Shown: positions 34,352-44,083, counted from the stretch's first letter. The stretch is DNA of 64,000 nucleotides from JAUILH01 sp965230535 (GCA_965230535.1 OZ246009.1:868001-932000), one strand, 5' to 3'. A program made the numbers and translations. The notes: a model not told the origin generated them from the sequence alone.

Positions 34352-34855
34352 ATGGATCCAAGAATTGCAAGATTAAAAGAAGAAATTTACCTGGTATCAC
34401 TGGATGTCAAAGATCGCTATTACCAAAAGGCCCTGAATAAAATCCAGGACCTCATGGCAGCTTACCCTGATAGAGCAGAACCTTATTATGAAATGGGGCG
34501 TTTTTGCTACGACAACTGGGCCAACGTTGAGGCAGAAGAGAACTATCAAAAGGCCATGAAAATCGATCCTAACTACTTTCCGGTATACCGAGAATATTGT
34601 TTTTTACTGATCAAGATCGGAAGATATGATGACGCCATTGGTATCATAGAAAGGGCATTTGATTTGCCTAACAAAGAAATGAGCGATATCTATTTCTACC
34701 TGGGATTGGCCAATCAGCATAAAGACAATATCGATGAAGCCATTGCCAATTTCAAGCAAGCTTTGAGATATAGTGGAAACGAGAATCAGATCAATTCTGC
34801 TACCAATTTTCTTGAAATGTGTTTGGCCTTAAAAGAGAAGTATATGTACCTATAA
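34352..34855 (+). CDS. TPR protein inserted in the fad operon
   Basis: A 167-residue protein with no signal peptide, containing about three to four TPR units. Typical phrases are EPYYEMGRFCYDNWANVEAEENYQKAMKIDPNYF and MSDIYFYLGLANQHKDNIDEAIANFKQAL. It lies 21 bases after fadA and 12 before fadE. The Bacillus fadNAE operon has no gene at this place. A cytosolic scaffold for the beta-oxidation enzymes is a reasonable guess, nothing more. Confidence 0.82.
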   Translation: MDPRIARLKEEIYLVSLDVKDRYYQKALNKIQDLMAAYPDRAEPYYEMGRFCYDNWANVEAEENYQKAMKIDPNYFPVYREYCFLLIKIGRYDDAIGIIERAFDLPNKEMSDIYFYLGLANQHKDNIDEAIANFKQALRYSGNENQINSATNFLEMCLALKEKYMYL

Positions 34856-34867
34856 AATCACTCACCT

Positions 34868-36655
34868 ATGTCAGAAGAAAACAAAGCCATAAGAGGAGGA
34901 GAGTTCCTCATCAAAGTCACCAAAAGCAATGATGTGTTCATTCCGGAAGAATGGACCGAAGAGCAGAAAATGATTGCTCAAATGTGTCAGGATTTCCTGG
35001 ATCAGGAAGTATTTCCGGTCATCGATAGAATTGATGATCTGGAGGAAGGACTCATGCCATCATTATTGGAAAAAGCTGGTGAACTTGGCATTTTGGGAAT
35101 CTCAATTCCTGAAGAATATGCAGGCTTTGGAAAAGATTTTGTGACAGGTATGTTGGCCACTGAGGTAACAGGAGCCGGATATTCGTTTGCAGTGGCTTGT
35201 TCTGCCCACAACGGTATCGGAACCTTGCCAATATTGTATTACGGAAATGATGCTCAAAAGCAAAAATACATTCCAAAATTGGCCACAGGTGAGTGGAAAG
35301 GATGTTATTGTCTGACAGAACCCGGGTCAGGATCGGATGCCAATTCAGGTAAAACTTCAGCCAAACTAAGCGAAGACGGAAAACACTACATCATCAATGG
35401 ACAGAAGATGTGGATCACAAATGGTGGTTTCGCAGATGTTCTTACGGTATTCGCAAAAATTGATGACGATGAGAACCTCAGTGCCTTTATCGTAGAAAAG
35501 GGATATGAGGGGATTTCATACAATCCGGAAGAGAAGAAAATGGGAATCAAGGGCTCGTCTACAAGACAAATTTTCTTCAACAACGTCAAAGTGCCGGTAG
35601 AGAATTTATTGTACGAAAGAGGCAAGGGCTTCAAAATCGCTTTGAATATCTTGAATATTGGGAGAATCAAATTGGCCGGAGCGGCAATTGGTGGCGCAAA
35701 AATGGCCATCAACCACTCTGTGAACTACGCCAATGAAAGAGAGCAATTTGGCAGACCTATTTCAAAGTATGGAGCCATTCGCCATAAAATGGCGGAGCAA
35801 AGTATTCGAACTTATGCAATTGAATCGGCCATTTACAGATGCAGTCAAAATATTGAAGATGCCATTGCCGCTAATTTGGCCGCTGGAATGGACAAACAGC
35901 AAGCGACATTAAAAGGTGTAGAAGAATTTGCCATTGAAGCAGCCATTTTAAAAGTGTTTGGTTCTGAGGTGTTGGACTATTGTGTTGATGAAGCCGTTCA
36001 GATTTATGGCGGGATGGGTTATTCTGCGGAGTCCCCGGTAGAGAGATCTTACCGTGATGCGAGAATCAACAGGATTTTTGAAGGAACCAACGAGATCAAC
36101 AGAATGTTGGTGGTAGATATGCTATTGAAAAAAGGCATGAAGGGAGAGTTGGATTTGATGGGACCTGCCCAGGCTGTTGCCGGAGAGTTGATGAGTATTC
36201 CGGATTTTGGTGAACCAGACACAGCTTTGTTTGCTGCAGAAAAGAAAGCCATTGCTCAATTCAAGAAAGCTGTTCTAATGGTGGCTGGGTCTGCTGTTCA
36301 GAAGCTGATGATGAGTTTGTCAAAGGAACAGGAAATCCTCATGAATGTGTCAGATATGATTTCCTACGTATATTGTGCCGAATCTGTGCTTTTGCGGGTA
36401 GAAAAACTCGTTGGTATGAAAGGCGAAGAAGCTTGTGCGCTACAGTTAGACATGATGCGAACGTATTTGTTTGATGCAGCAGACAGGATTCACAAATGTG
36501 GGAAAGATGCCTTAATGGGCTTTGCAGAAGGTGATGAGATGCGCATGATGCTGATGGGCTTAAGAAGGTTTACCAAAATGGACCCTTTCAATACCAAAAA
36601 TGCCAGAAGAAACATAGCCGCCAAACTAATAGATGAAAACGGCTATTGCTTTTAA
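34868..36655 (+). CDS. fadE: Acyl-CoA dehydrogenase, FadE (YusJ) type
   Basis: FAD enzyme for the first step of beta-oxidation. At 595 residues it matches the long YusJ/FadE form (about 594) better than 380-residue short-chain ACADs. The core ACAD region includes CLTEPGSGSDANSGKT, WITNGGFADV, FGRPISKYGAIRHKMA, IYGGMGYSAESPVERSYRD and IFEGTNEINRMLV. The Glu in YGGMGYSAESPVE-RSYRD and EGTNE positions needs alignment to assign the catalytic base. The extra C-terminal about 180 residues are helical. It ends six bases before an acyltransferase gene. Confidence 0.93.
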   Translation: MSEENKAIRGGEFLIKVTKSNDVFIPEEWTEEQKMIAQMCQDFLDQEVFPVIDRIDDLEEGLMPSLLEKAGELGILGISIPEEYAGFGKDFVTGMLATEVTGAGYSFAVACSAHNGIGTLPILYYGNDAQKQKYIPKLATGEWKGCYCLTEPGSGSDANSGKTSAKLSEDGKHYIINGQKMWITNGGFADVLTVFAKIDDDENLSAFIVEKGYEGISYNPEEKKMGIKGSSTRQIFFNNVKVPVENLLYERGKGFKIALNILNIGRIKLAGAAIGGAKMAINHSVNYANEREQFGRPISKYGAIRHKMAEQSIRTYAIESAIYRCSQNIEDAIAANLAAGMDKQQATLKGVEEFAIEAAILKVFGSEVLDYCVDEAVQIYGGMGYSAESPVERSYRDARINRIFEGTNEINRMLVVDMLLKKGMKGELDLMGPAQAVAGELMSIPDFGEPDTALFAAEKKAIAQFKKAVLMVAGSAVQKLMMSLSKEQEILMNVSDMISYVYCAESVLLRVEKLVGMKGEEACALQLDMMRTYLFDAADRIHKCGKDALMGFAEGDEMRMMLMGLRRFTKMDPFNTKNARRNIAAKLIDENGYCF

Positions 36656-36661
36656 ACTTAA

Positions 36662-37633
36662 ATGTACATACCGAGTATCAATATTCTGAGAGGATTGGCG
36701 GCCCTGATGGTCTGCCTTTATCACTTCACGAATTATTCCGACAGGTATGGGGCTATTTTTTCCAAGGGACATTGGATTCAGGAACTGGGAGAACTGGGGA
36801 TCAACGGTGTATTTGTGTTTTTCGTGATCTCGGGATGTGTCATTCCGCTCTCACTTCACAAATACCAATTCAGTTTTAAGAAAATCGGACGTTTCTTGTG
36901 GAAACGATGGATTAGGATAGAGTTGCCCTACTTTGCTTCAATTGTAGCTGTTTTAATGGTAGGGTTTGCCTTTGCGCTCAAAGAGAATCAAAGCTTTGTT
37001 TTTGAAGTGGAACGGTTCTTCCATCACTTGATTTATACCGTTCTGTTTATAGACCATGAATGGTATAATCCCATATACTGGACCCTGGCAATTGAGTTCC
37101 AATTCTATATTCTTGTCGCTATTTTATGTCTTGTTATGATGCAACAAAAACAAGTCGTCCGCTTGCTTATAATTGCCTTGTTTGCGTGTGCTTCTCTGTT
37201 GGTGGACGACAATAGAGTCGTGTTAAATTACGCACCTATATTTGCTTTGGGAATGTTGTATACTCAGCATAAAATTGAACCGGTACAACAAGTATGGTAC
37301 TATGGTTTGTTGATTCTTTTTGCAGGAATAATAGCCTACGTTCATACTCCGGAGATTGCCATTTTTTCTGCCCTTACTGTTTTGGTAATTCAGTTCATGA
37401 AAGATGGCCCAAAACTGGGCCATCAATTAGGAGATATGTCTTATTCATTGTACTTAACGCACGGTATAATCGGGGGAAATATTCTGTATCTCACCTCAAG
37501 GCATGTTGATCATGGTTTATTGAAGGTGCTCTTGATACTTGGAGTTACTGCCATATCAGTTATTGGTGCACATTTCTTTTGGAAGTGGATTGAAAAACCT
37601 TCCCAAAAATGGTCGCAAAAAGTGAAGCTTTAA
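36662..37633 (+). CDS. Acyltransferase family 3 (OafA-like) membrane protein
   Basis: A 323-residue inner-membrane O-acyltransferase with about ten hydrophobic segments. The N-terminal signature is INILRGLAALMVCLYHFTNYS, with the active-site histidine in the family's R-x-x-A-x-x-x-V-x-x-x-H pattern. NPIYWTLAIEFQFY and SYSLYLTHGI are further family marks. It acylates surface sugars or lipids. It is six bases after fadE and so could share its transcript, although the functional link is unclear. Its stop overlaps by four bases (TTAA) the stop of the convergent FGE-like gene. Confidence 0.88.
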   Translation: MYIPSINILRGLAALMVCLYHFTNYSDRYGAIFSKGHWIQELGELGINGVFVFFVISGCVIPLSLHKYQFSFKKIGRFLWKRWIRIELPYFASIVAVLMVGFAFALKENQSFVFEVERFFHHLIYTVLFIDHEWYNPIYWTLAIEFQFYILVAILCLVMMQQKQVVRLLIIALFACASLLVDDNRVVLNYAPIFALGMLYTQHKIEPVQQVWYYGLLILFAGIIAYVHTPEIAIFSALTVLVIQFMKDGPKLGHQLGDMSYSLYLTHGIIGGNILYLTSRHVDHGLLKVLLILGVTAISVIGAHFFWKWIEKPSQKWSQKVKL

Positions 37634-38913
37634 TCCAGAAAATCTGCCAGATCTTCATCCACATCCATGGCAAGTCTGAAACCTATTCTGGATGACTGAT
37701 GATCTTTTAGGTAAACTTCCTTTTTATCAATCATGGAATAAATCAAAGGATCTGCCCAGGAACCACCTTTTACATACACACCCTCTTTGTATTTGGAGAG
37801 AATGATGCAGTCATGGTGGATGAGAGCTGAGTACTCTTTAATTTTTCGCTCAGTAAATCCTTTGTCATTCTCTTCCGGAATCTGTTTCCTCATTTTTTTC
37901 TCGATAGAGTTCAAAGGTTCGCCAGGCAAAAAGTACTGCTCTCCATAAAATATGGTGTCTCTGGCTTCCGTGGAAGTCCATTCGCATACATTACCACTCA
38001 TATTATGAATGCCGTTAGAGCCAGCCACATAGCTGTCTACTTTTACAGTGTGGAAACCACCATCACCAGAAAAATATTTAAGGTTATAATTGTTTTCATC
38101 AACAATGGCCCCGTAGTTTCCCTGAATTCCCATAGCACCACCTTGCCATGCGAAAACGTTATTGGTGTGGATATCATTGGTTTTATCGATAGCCGCAGAT
38201 TCCCATTCTACGCTACTGGGTAATCTGAAGGATTTACCTTTGAACAATTCTTTTTGATCAGGGCTAAGAGATTTACGGAATTCTTTTGTATACCAATGAC
38301 AATAGGCCTCCGCTTGTTCAGCTGAGATGCCTACTACCGGATAATTGTCGTATGCAGGGTGCCAATAGTACATGTTCTTCATTGGCTCGTTATAAGAGTA
38401 AGTGAAATCCTTTGTCCAAACTTCCTGATCAGGAGATATCGTCAAGCTTAACTCTTTACCATCTTTAACGTATCTATAGTCGTACTTGCCTTCCATTAAT
38501 ATTCTGCTAACATCACGTTCTTCCAGCGGAACCGACCAATCTAATAATTTGGAATCTGGTAGCAGATACTTAGCATCTTGCTTAGATAACTCAGTTCTTC
38601 GAATAGAATCATGAACATATAGCTCAAAAAGATGGTAGTCGGCATTGCTTACTTCAAATTTACTCATGGCAAAGTGAGAATGGCTCACTCTCTTTGGAAT
38701 ACTGTGGAATAGAAGTGCTGTGTCTTTTTCTGTTGGCTTGAGGTTGCCTATAGATCTTCCTGAAGTGATCGTACCCTCATCAAAAACAACCAGATTATCC
38801 ACAAAATTTTGTGATTGTTTGGATAATTTCTTGACTCGCTTTTTGGGCGGATCAATCGAAAATAAAGGAGATACAATAGAAATGCCAATAGCGGCTAGTA
38901 AAATTTTGTTCAT
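37630..38913 (-). CDS. Exported FGE-sulfatase-fold (GldJ/GldK-like) protein
   Basis: A 427-residue protein; ATG at 38913 gives a signal peptide (MNKILLAAIGISIVSPLFS), unlike the longer start at 38958. FGE-fold motifs appear in order: FEVSNADYHLFELYVHDS (about 87), NYPVVGISAEQAEAYCHW (about 190), FRLPSSVEWESAA (about 229), GIHNMSGNVCEWT (about 301), VKGGSWADP and SRIGFRLAM near the C terminus. The D-S-I-R-R helix is typical of GldJ/GldK in gliding and T9SS. A lipobox is not evident. It is probably a structural envelope protein and shares its fold with the duplicated protein at 18658. Confidence 0.85.
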   Translation of the reverse strand: MNKILLAAIGISIVSPLFSIDPPKKRVKKLSKQSQNFVDNLVVFDEGTITSGRSIGNLKPTEKDTALLFHSIPKRVSHSHFAMSKFEVSNADYHLFELYVHDSIRRTELSKQDAKYLLPDSKLLDWSVPLEERDVSRILMEGKYDYRYVKDGKELSLTISPDQEVWTKDFTYSYNEPMKNMYYWHPAYDNYPVVGISAEQAEAYCHWYTKEFRKSLSPDQKELFKGKSFRLPSSVEWESAAIDKTNDIHTNNVFAWQGGAMGIQGNYGAIVDENNYNLKYFSGDGGFHTVKVDSYVAGSNGIHNMSGNVCEWTSTEARDTIFYGEQYFLPGEPLNSIEKKMRKQIPEENDKGFTERKIKEYSALIHHDCIILSKYKEGVYVKGGSWADPLIYSMIDKKEVYLKDHQSSRIGFRLAMDVDEDLADFLD

Positions 38914-38971
38914 GCAATTAAAGTTAGGTTTTTTCTTGAAAAGGAATTGGGGTAACACCGGTTGAAATATT

Positions 38972-39874
38972 TCATTCCGAATATTCCTTTATCACATAAT
39001 CGGCCAAAATATCGGCAGCTTCCGGACGTTTTCTAAACCATAATTCCGGCTCAATCAGTTCCAGCTCCGATACACATAAATTGCCATCATTGTCCCAAAC
39101 TGCATCTACACGTGCATAGGCTGGTAGTGGATTTACCGATTTTACAACGTTTTCGGCAAAGGCAACTTCTTCTACACTTGGAGTGTAATCATGAATCGTT
39201 CCTCCAAAATCGTCCTGCACCCTGAAATCACCTGTTTTGGCTTTTTTCAAAATCGCATGGGTAAACTCTCCTCCCATCACCATGTACGCAATTTCACCTT
39301 TTTCAGGAACCAGCTCCAGAAACGGTTGTAGCATCATGTCTTCACGAGCAATTAACTCTTTATAGATGTCTTCATGATCTACAATGTTGTCAGAATCTAA
39401 TTTAAACGTATGTCTGCCACCACCCGAAATACAAGGTTTAAGCACAGTCTCCTCCCAGGCCATGTCATCATGTAAATCCTGTAAAGTTCTGGTATCTCCC
39501 TTTCTGATAAAAAGTGTTTCGGGTACGTTGATGCCTTCGTCCATCAGGTCATTTAGATAATGTTTGTCCAAATTCCAGAGAATCTGTTCGTAAGGATTGA
39601 TCATGTTGGTTTTGGCAGCTGTAGCATTCAGCCATAGTGCAAATTCACCGAAACGATGAGAATAATCCCAGGTTGTTCTAAAAATCACATGTTTGGTCTG
39701 TGTCCAGTCAAAATCTGGATCGTCCCAGGCTTTGATGGCCGCCTTCCAGCCTTTATTCTCAAAGGATTTCAAAATCAGATTATCTTCTGTTAAGACATTT
39801 TTTGTGTACTCGTCGTTGGGGTCCGGTACCGCGTTGATGTACTTACTTTCCGATAAAATAATGATGTCGAACAT
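38972..39874 (-). CDS. ATP-grasp ligase, RimK/DcsG-like
   Basis: A 300-residue cytosolic ATP-grasp protein. The ATP-grasp core lies from about residue 115 onward: ETVLKPCISGGGRHTFKL, MLQPFLELVPEKGEIAYMVMGGEF, YARVDAVWDNDGNLCVSELELIEPELWF. The last phrase carries the metal-binding E-x-E-x-x-E-P pattern. It forms a carboxylate-amine or related bond using ATP; substrate unknown. Relatives include the cycloserine-pathway DcsG and prokaryotic glutathione-synthetase-like proteins. It lies 58 bases upstream of the FGE-like gene on the same strand. Confidence 0.82.
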   Translation of the reverse strand: MFDIIILSESKYINAVPDPNDEYTKNVLTEDNLILKSFENKGWKAAIKAWDDPDFDWTQTKHVIFRTTWDYSHRFGEFALWLNATAAKTNMINPYEQILWNLDKHYLNDLMDEGINVPETLFIRKGDTRTLQDLHDDMAWEETVLKPCISGGGRHTFKLDSDNIVDHEDIYKELIAREDMMLQPFLELVPEKGEIAYMVMGGEFTHAILKKAKTGDFRVQDDFGGTIHDYTPSVEEVAFAENVVKSVNPLPAYARVDAVWDNDGNLCVSELELIEPELWFRKRPEAADILADYVIKEYSE

Positions 39875-39938
39875 GGTTTCTGATTAAATGATTGCCAATA
39901 TGAGCACAAATATTCACAATGATCCGTAAAATTGTGTC

Positions 39939-41024
39939 ATGAGATCCATATTTTTTGTTTTTGCATTGCTCTTTTCCTGGCAGAGTTCAGCTCAGATAAA
40001 GGTTGATGATTTTATTAAGCCGAGCGAAACTGACCATGCCAGAGGAATCAACAGGGCCATGGTTTATATCGACAGTGTTGGTCATGGAACCATTGAGTTT
40101 ACAGGTACAAAAACCTATCAAATCAAGAGTTCTATCGAATTACCGAGATACCAAACCAGAGGGAGAAGACTGTTTGTGTTGAATGGCAATGGCTGTAAAT
40201 TATTGTGCCAGTCGGATACAGTTGACGTATTCAGAAGATTGCCGGAAAATCAAAAAGAAGCTCTGAATTTGATGATGGCCTCTCGGTTTACTTTCAATGA
40301 TTTTTCAATTAGAGGAGGACGAAAAGGCATTAATCTGGGAGCGAGTTATGGGTCGAGCATAGCACGTTGTAATTTCTGGGGACAGAAAGAAGCTGCAGTG
40401 GACATCCAGTTTGGACTGAATACAGAGATTCATCATTGCAATTCAACAGCCGCTTTAAAAGACAATTTCATTTTAAGAACAGGAGAAGATTGGGGAGGGA
40501 GTAACCGAAATAGTCAAAGTAACCATTCGGTGATCAGTATGTGCAGAGTCTATGCCAGTAAGGGAGCAAATACAGCCTACAAGGTCATGGGGTCTAATGG
40601 TGTGGTGCTAAGAGATAACATTTCGGAAGGACAGCACGACATAAACTATAGCATCTACTACAATTCCATGGGCAGTCCGAATGTGAAGTTGTTTACTGTG
40701 TCGAATCTTCACCTGGAGCACAAACCAATCAATGCGGGGATTTTCCTGAGAGGTGGAGGTAACATCATTATTGATGGTGTGTATTATCAACATGCACGCG
40801 AAAATTTTAGATTCATTGAGGCACATGAGCACACGTCAAGTGTACAGATCAAAAATGTACCATGGTTTGTGACAGGGAGTGGAATCTATTATGGCAGCAG
40901 CAATACTCAATGGTCAATAGAAAATTGCCACCCAAGATTTTACAACAAGAGTATTTGGTTCAAGAAGTCATCAGACAACTACTCCCGGAAAACGCCTTCT
41001 CGAAAGAAGCTAAGAAAAAAGTAG
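39939..41024 (+). CDS. Exported beta-helix (pectate-lyase-like) protein
   Basis: A 361-residue exported protein. A signal peptide (ending WQSSAQ) precedes a tailspike/pectate-lyase-type start (DHARGINRAMVYIDSVGHGTIEFTG). Several rungs such as FNDFSIRGGRKGINLGASYGSSIARCNFWG and LRDNISEGQHDINYSIYYN follow, typical of right-handed parallel beta-helices. No sorting domain is present; the C terminus is basic (RKTPSRKKLRKK). Whether it is catalytic cannot be judged from the sequence. Confidence 0.75.
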   Translation: MRSIFFVFALLFSWQSSAQIKVDDFIKPSETDHARGINRAMVYIDSVGHGTIEFTGTKTYQIKSSIELPRYQTRGRRLFVLNGNGCKLLCQSDTVDVFRRLPENQKEALNLMMASRFTFNDFSIRGGRKGINLGASYGSSIARCNFWGQKEAAVDIQFGLNTEIHHCNSTAALKDNFILRTGEDWGGSNRNSQSNHSVISMCRVYASKGANTAYKVMGSNGVVLRDNISEGQHDINYSIYYNSMGSPNVKLFTVSNLHLEHKPINAGIFLRGGGNIIIDGVYYQHARENFRFIEAHEHTSSVQIKNVPWFVTGSGIYYGSSNTQWSIENCHPRFYNKSIWFKKSSDNYSRKTPSRKKLRKK

Positions 41025-41164
41025 GCTTATTGGCGACCTGGATTCAATGATTTTGGCTGTTGTTCTGAAAACTTTGGTGTTCTGGCCAATATTGGCTACT
41101 TATGCAGGGATTGCCCTCTTTGACTAAAGTCATACTGATGAATTCTTATAAAATCTGAATTAAT

Positions 41165-43204
41165 ATGTTGAGAGTTGTATTGTTGTTTTGTTTGATTGTC
41201 TTTTCTGTTGGCCTTTATGCCCAATCTGAGATTCGCGAAAAGTATGATGCACTTCAAGGAAAAATTAAATCCCCTGAAACGGATGTTAATACAAAATATC
41301 ATCTATTTCATGACCAATTGGCTTTGCTTGAGAACTCAAAAGAGTATGACCTATATTGCGAAACTTTGCTGAATCTTGGAACCTACTGGAAAAGACGTCC
41401 GAATGGGGTTGATTCATCAAAGTTCTACATTGAAAAGGCACAACAATTCTGCCTTCAAAAGGACTTGCCAGAGTGGTTTTGGAAGGCAGAACAGGTGTAT
41501 GTGGGCTTGTACACCTCTCTTGGAGAATATGACAGCGCAAGAGTTCATGTAGATAAAATGATTAATGCGTCCAGATTGGCTGGTGATAGTTCTGGGGTAG
41601 CTTGGGGGTTTGCTGAGTTATCATTGATCTGTTATAACGAGAATAATTATCCGGAGTCACTGAGTTTAGCCTTAAAATCCAAGGATTACTGGGAAAAGTT
41701 AACAGAACAACAAAAGGAAGCTTTTGACCCTTGGACGGCACTTGCCTCAGTGTACGTTGCCACAGGTAAACCAGAGAAAGCTTTGTCTCCGCTTCAAAAT
41801 ATCATAGATGATGCCTTGGCAAAGGAAAGTTATTCTCTTGCGGCTCAATGGAGTCTTCAAAAGGCCAATGCGTATAGGATGATGAGTGATTCAAGTAATA
41901 TGCTACTTCATCTTAAAAATGTTCTGAAATACGGAAAACAAGCCAAACATGCCCGATTAATCGGAATATCTTGTGCATTTCTGATTGATCATTTCATTCA
42001 GTATGAAATGATTGACAGTGCTAAGTTTTACGAAAACGACTTAAGAGCTCATGTACCAGTGATCACAGAACCATACGTATTGGCTCAATTAACTAAAAAC
42101 AGAGGTGCAATCGCTGTATTGGAAGAAAATTGGAGTGATGCCATAGAGCAATATGAATCAGCGCTCCAGATGTACAAAAAGCTCAAAGCTAAGGGCGTTC
42201 AACAAGAAATAAGTTCAAAGCTATATGAGGCTTATCTAAAACAGGATGATTACAAAAACGCTCTAAAATATCATCTCTTGCATACGGAATTCAAAGACTC
42301 GATTTTAAGCAAGAGTAAGATTGAAGAATTGAAGGAAATAGAGTTAACGTATGAATTTGAAAAACAGAGAATCTCAGATAGCCTGTTAACTGTTCAAAAA
42401 AATGGAGAGATAGAATCAAAACACCAACTTGACTTAGCTAAGGAAAAGGAGGCGAAAACGTTCCTTTTGTTTGGTTTAATTGGTTTAGGGTTGATTATTG
42501 CCTTTGTGGTATTTGCGCTTGTTCGAAAGAGAAAACAAGCCAAACTTCTCAATACAAAGAACAGGGAAATTCAACAAACGCTTCACGAAAAACAATTATT
42601 GCTTAAAGAGGTACACCATCGGGTTAAAAACAACTTTCAGCTTGTGTCAAGTCTATTGGAACTCCAAAGTAAAGGTATTGAAGATGAGAAAGCGAAAGCG
42701 CTGGCTCGGGAAGGACAAAACCGGGTGAAGTCTATGGCGTTTATTCATCAAAAACTCTATCAAAATGATGATCTGTTGATCCATTTTGACGATTATCTGA
42801 ATCGACTTATACAAGAAATTTCAGTCATGTATGGCAAGAACAAGGAAGTAAGTGTTCGGGTTGAAAGTGCCAATTACTCTTTTGACATAGATACTGCAAT
42901 CCCTTTGGGGCTGATCGTTAATGAGTTAGTAACGAATAGTTATAAATACGGTTTTGCAGAAACTGGAAAAGAGTTGAATGTCTGGCTTGAAAAAACTCAG
43001 GACCAAGATTTTAAACTTACAGTCAAAGATAACGGCATAGGCTTGCCAGATGCTTTCGATTTTGCTAAGGCAGAGAGTTTAGGCCTGAGGTTGGTTAGAC
43101 TGTTGTCAAGGCAGCTTCATGGCAAGGTTATTTATTCTAATGACGATGGTTGTAGCTTTTCGATTTACTTCAAGGATACCAAGGCGAGAATGTTGGTTGA
43201 TTGA
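41165..43204 (+). CDS. TPR sensor histidine kinase, HisKA_2 family
   Basis: A 679-residue sensor kinase. A signal peptide (residues 1-20, ending GLYAQ) is followed by TPR-like helices to about residue 400, a coiled coil and one transmembrane segment (about 433-455). The phosphoacceptor box is LLKEVHHRVKNNFQLVSSLLELQ with H484, which is HisKA_2, not the LytS type seen at 3131. The ATPase N box is LIVNELVTNSYKYGF and the G1 box DNGIGL. The LytTR regulator starts 122 bases downstream. The TPR part should sense a periplasmic signal or partner. Confidence 0.92.
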   Translation: MLRVVLLFCLIVFSVGLYAQSEIREKYDALQGKIKSPETDVNTKYHLFHDQLALLENSKEYDLYCETLLNLGTYWKRRPNGVDSSKFYIEKAQQFCLQKDLPEWFWKAEQVYVGLYTSLGEYDSARVHVDKMINASRLAGDSSGVAWGFAELSLICYNENNYPESLSLALKSKDYWEKLTEQQKEAFDPWTALASVYVATGKPEKALSPLQNIIDDALAKESYSLAAQWSLQKANAYRMMSDSSNMLLHLKNVLKYGKQAKHARLIGISCAFLIDHFIQYEMIDSAKFYENDLRAHVPVITEPYVLAQLTKNRGAIAVLEENWSDAIEQYESALQMYKKLKAKGVQQEISSKLYEAYLKQDDYKNALKYHLLHTEFKDSILSKSKIEELKEIELTYEFEKQRISDSLLTVQKNGEIESKHQLDLAKEKEAKTFLLFGLIGLGLIIAFVVFALVRKRKQAKLLNTKNREIQQTLHEKQLLLKEVHHRVKNNFQLVSSLLELQSKGIEDEKAKALAREGQNRVKSMAFIHQKLYQNDDLLIHFDDYLNRLIQEISVMYGKNKEVSVRVESANYSFDIDTAIPLGLIVNELVTNSYKYGFAETGKELNVWLEKTQDQDFKLTVKDNGIGLPDAFDFAKAESLGLRLVRLLSRQLHGKVIYSNDDGCSFSIYFKDTKARMLVD

Positions 43205-43228
43205 CACTGAATAACAAGTATCTATTAT

Positions 43229-43260
43229 TTTAGAACAGAAAATAATGGATTAAGAACAGA
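43229..43260 (+). promoter_or_regulatory. Candidate LytTR operator: two AGAACAGA repeats 21 bp apart
   Basis: AGAACAGA occurs at 43232-43239 and 43253-43260, identical over eight bases and exactly 21 bp apart. Both follow TTTT or TTA. The spacing equals two helical turns and the known periodicity of LytTR half-sites. The pair lies about 38 bases upstream of the candidate -7 box at 43298, a usual place for an activator. Confidence 0.5.
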
Positions 43261-43297
43261 GTGTCGGGTTCTGGAAAAGATAGTTTTGTTTAACCAT

Positions 43298-43305
43298 TAT
43301 ATTTG
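43298..43305 (+). promoter_or_regulatory. Candidate promoter -7 box (TATATTTG) of the LytTR gene
   Basis: TATATTTG fits TAnnTTTG. Its final TTG is an apparent TTG start in frame with the regulator gene. The ATG at 43327 is the better start, leaving a leader of about 15 bases. No good -33 element is visible, which fits an activator-dependent promoter. Confidence 0.5.
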
Positions 43306-43326
43306 GATGTTCTAAAGCATGGTAAA

Positions 43327-44052
43327 ATGGAGAGTGTACGTATATTGGTGGTAGAAGATGAGGTAGTCATTGCGGATGATATATGCAACGCACTTAGTGG
43401 CTTTGGTTATGAAATCCTTGAACCAGTTATTAATTATACTGAGGCAATTCAGTCGATTGAAGTTTTTCGCCCGGATATAGCCATTTTGGACATTCAGCTA
43501 TCAGGAAATAAGACAGGTATTGACTTGGCTGAAACGATCAACCAGAAGTTTAACATTCCATTCATTTTTCTGACATCTAATTCTGATAAAATTACACTGG
43601 AACAAGCTAAACGTGCTGAACCTTATGCATACCTGATTAAACCATTTAGTAAGGATGAATTGTATACCTCAATTGAGGTGGCTCTGTATAATTACTCTAA
43701 GCAAAAAGAAAGTGTTGTCGACCAGCAAAATTTAATCATAAAAAACGCTCTTTTTGTTAAGCAGAGTAAAGCATATAAACGTCTTAATTTTGAAGACATC
43801 CTGTATCTCAAAAGTGATCATGTGTACATAGATATCATGGTTAAAGGTGACAGAAAGTATACGGTGAGAGGAAGTCTTAATGATTATATCTCTAAGATGG
43901 GAGCTCAGTTCGTCCGCTGTCACAGAAGTTTTATAGTTAATATGGACCATATGAATGAGATATATCAGGGATATATCACTGTAGGAGGAGATGAAATTCC
44001 AATTGGCAAAAAACACAGGGAAGATCTACTTACTCGAATCAATATGGGGTAA
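43327..44052 (+). CDS. LytTR-family response regulator
   Basis: A cytosolic regulator of 241 residues from ATG 43327; the upstream TTG at 43303 is part of a promoter box. The receiver has acidic residues E10-D11-E12, phosphoacceptor D55 in AILDIQLSG, T83 and K105 in LIKPF. The LytTR domain spans about residues 140-238, with FVRCHRSFIVNMDHMN. It lies between a HisKA_2 kinase and a large T9SS protein. AGAA direct repeats flank it on both sides, so it probably controls itself and the downstream cargo gene. Confidence 0.92.
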   Translation: MESVRILVVEDEVVIADDICNALSGFGYEILEPVINYTEAIQSIEVFRPDIAILDIQLSGNKTGIDLAETINQKFNIPFIFLTSNSDKITLEQAKRAEPYAYLIKPFSKDELYTSIEVALYNYSKQKESVVDQQNLIIKNALFVKQSKAYKRLNFEDILYLKSDHVYIDIMVKGDRKYTVRGSLNDYISKMGAQFVRCHRSFIVNMDHMNEIYQGYITVGGDEIPIGKKHREDLLTRINMG

Positions 44053-44083
44053 CCAATCAGGTGTAAAATCGCTTATATCAAAA

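Noticed and set aside
36646..36879. Frame overlapping the acyltransferase start
   Set aside because: The frame at 36662 has the full acyltransferase signature and membrane segments. This one has no recognisable content.
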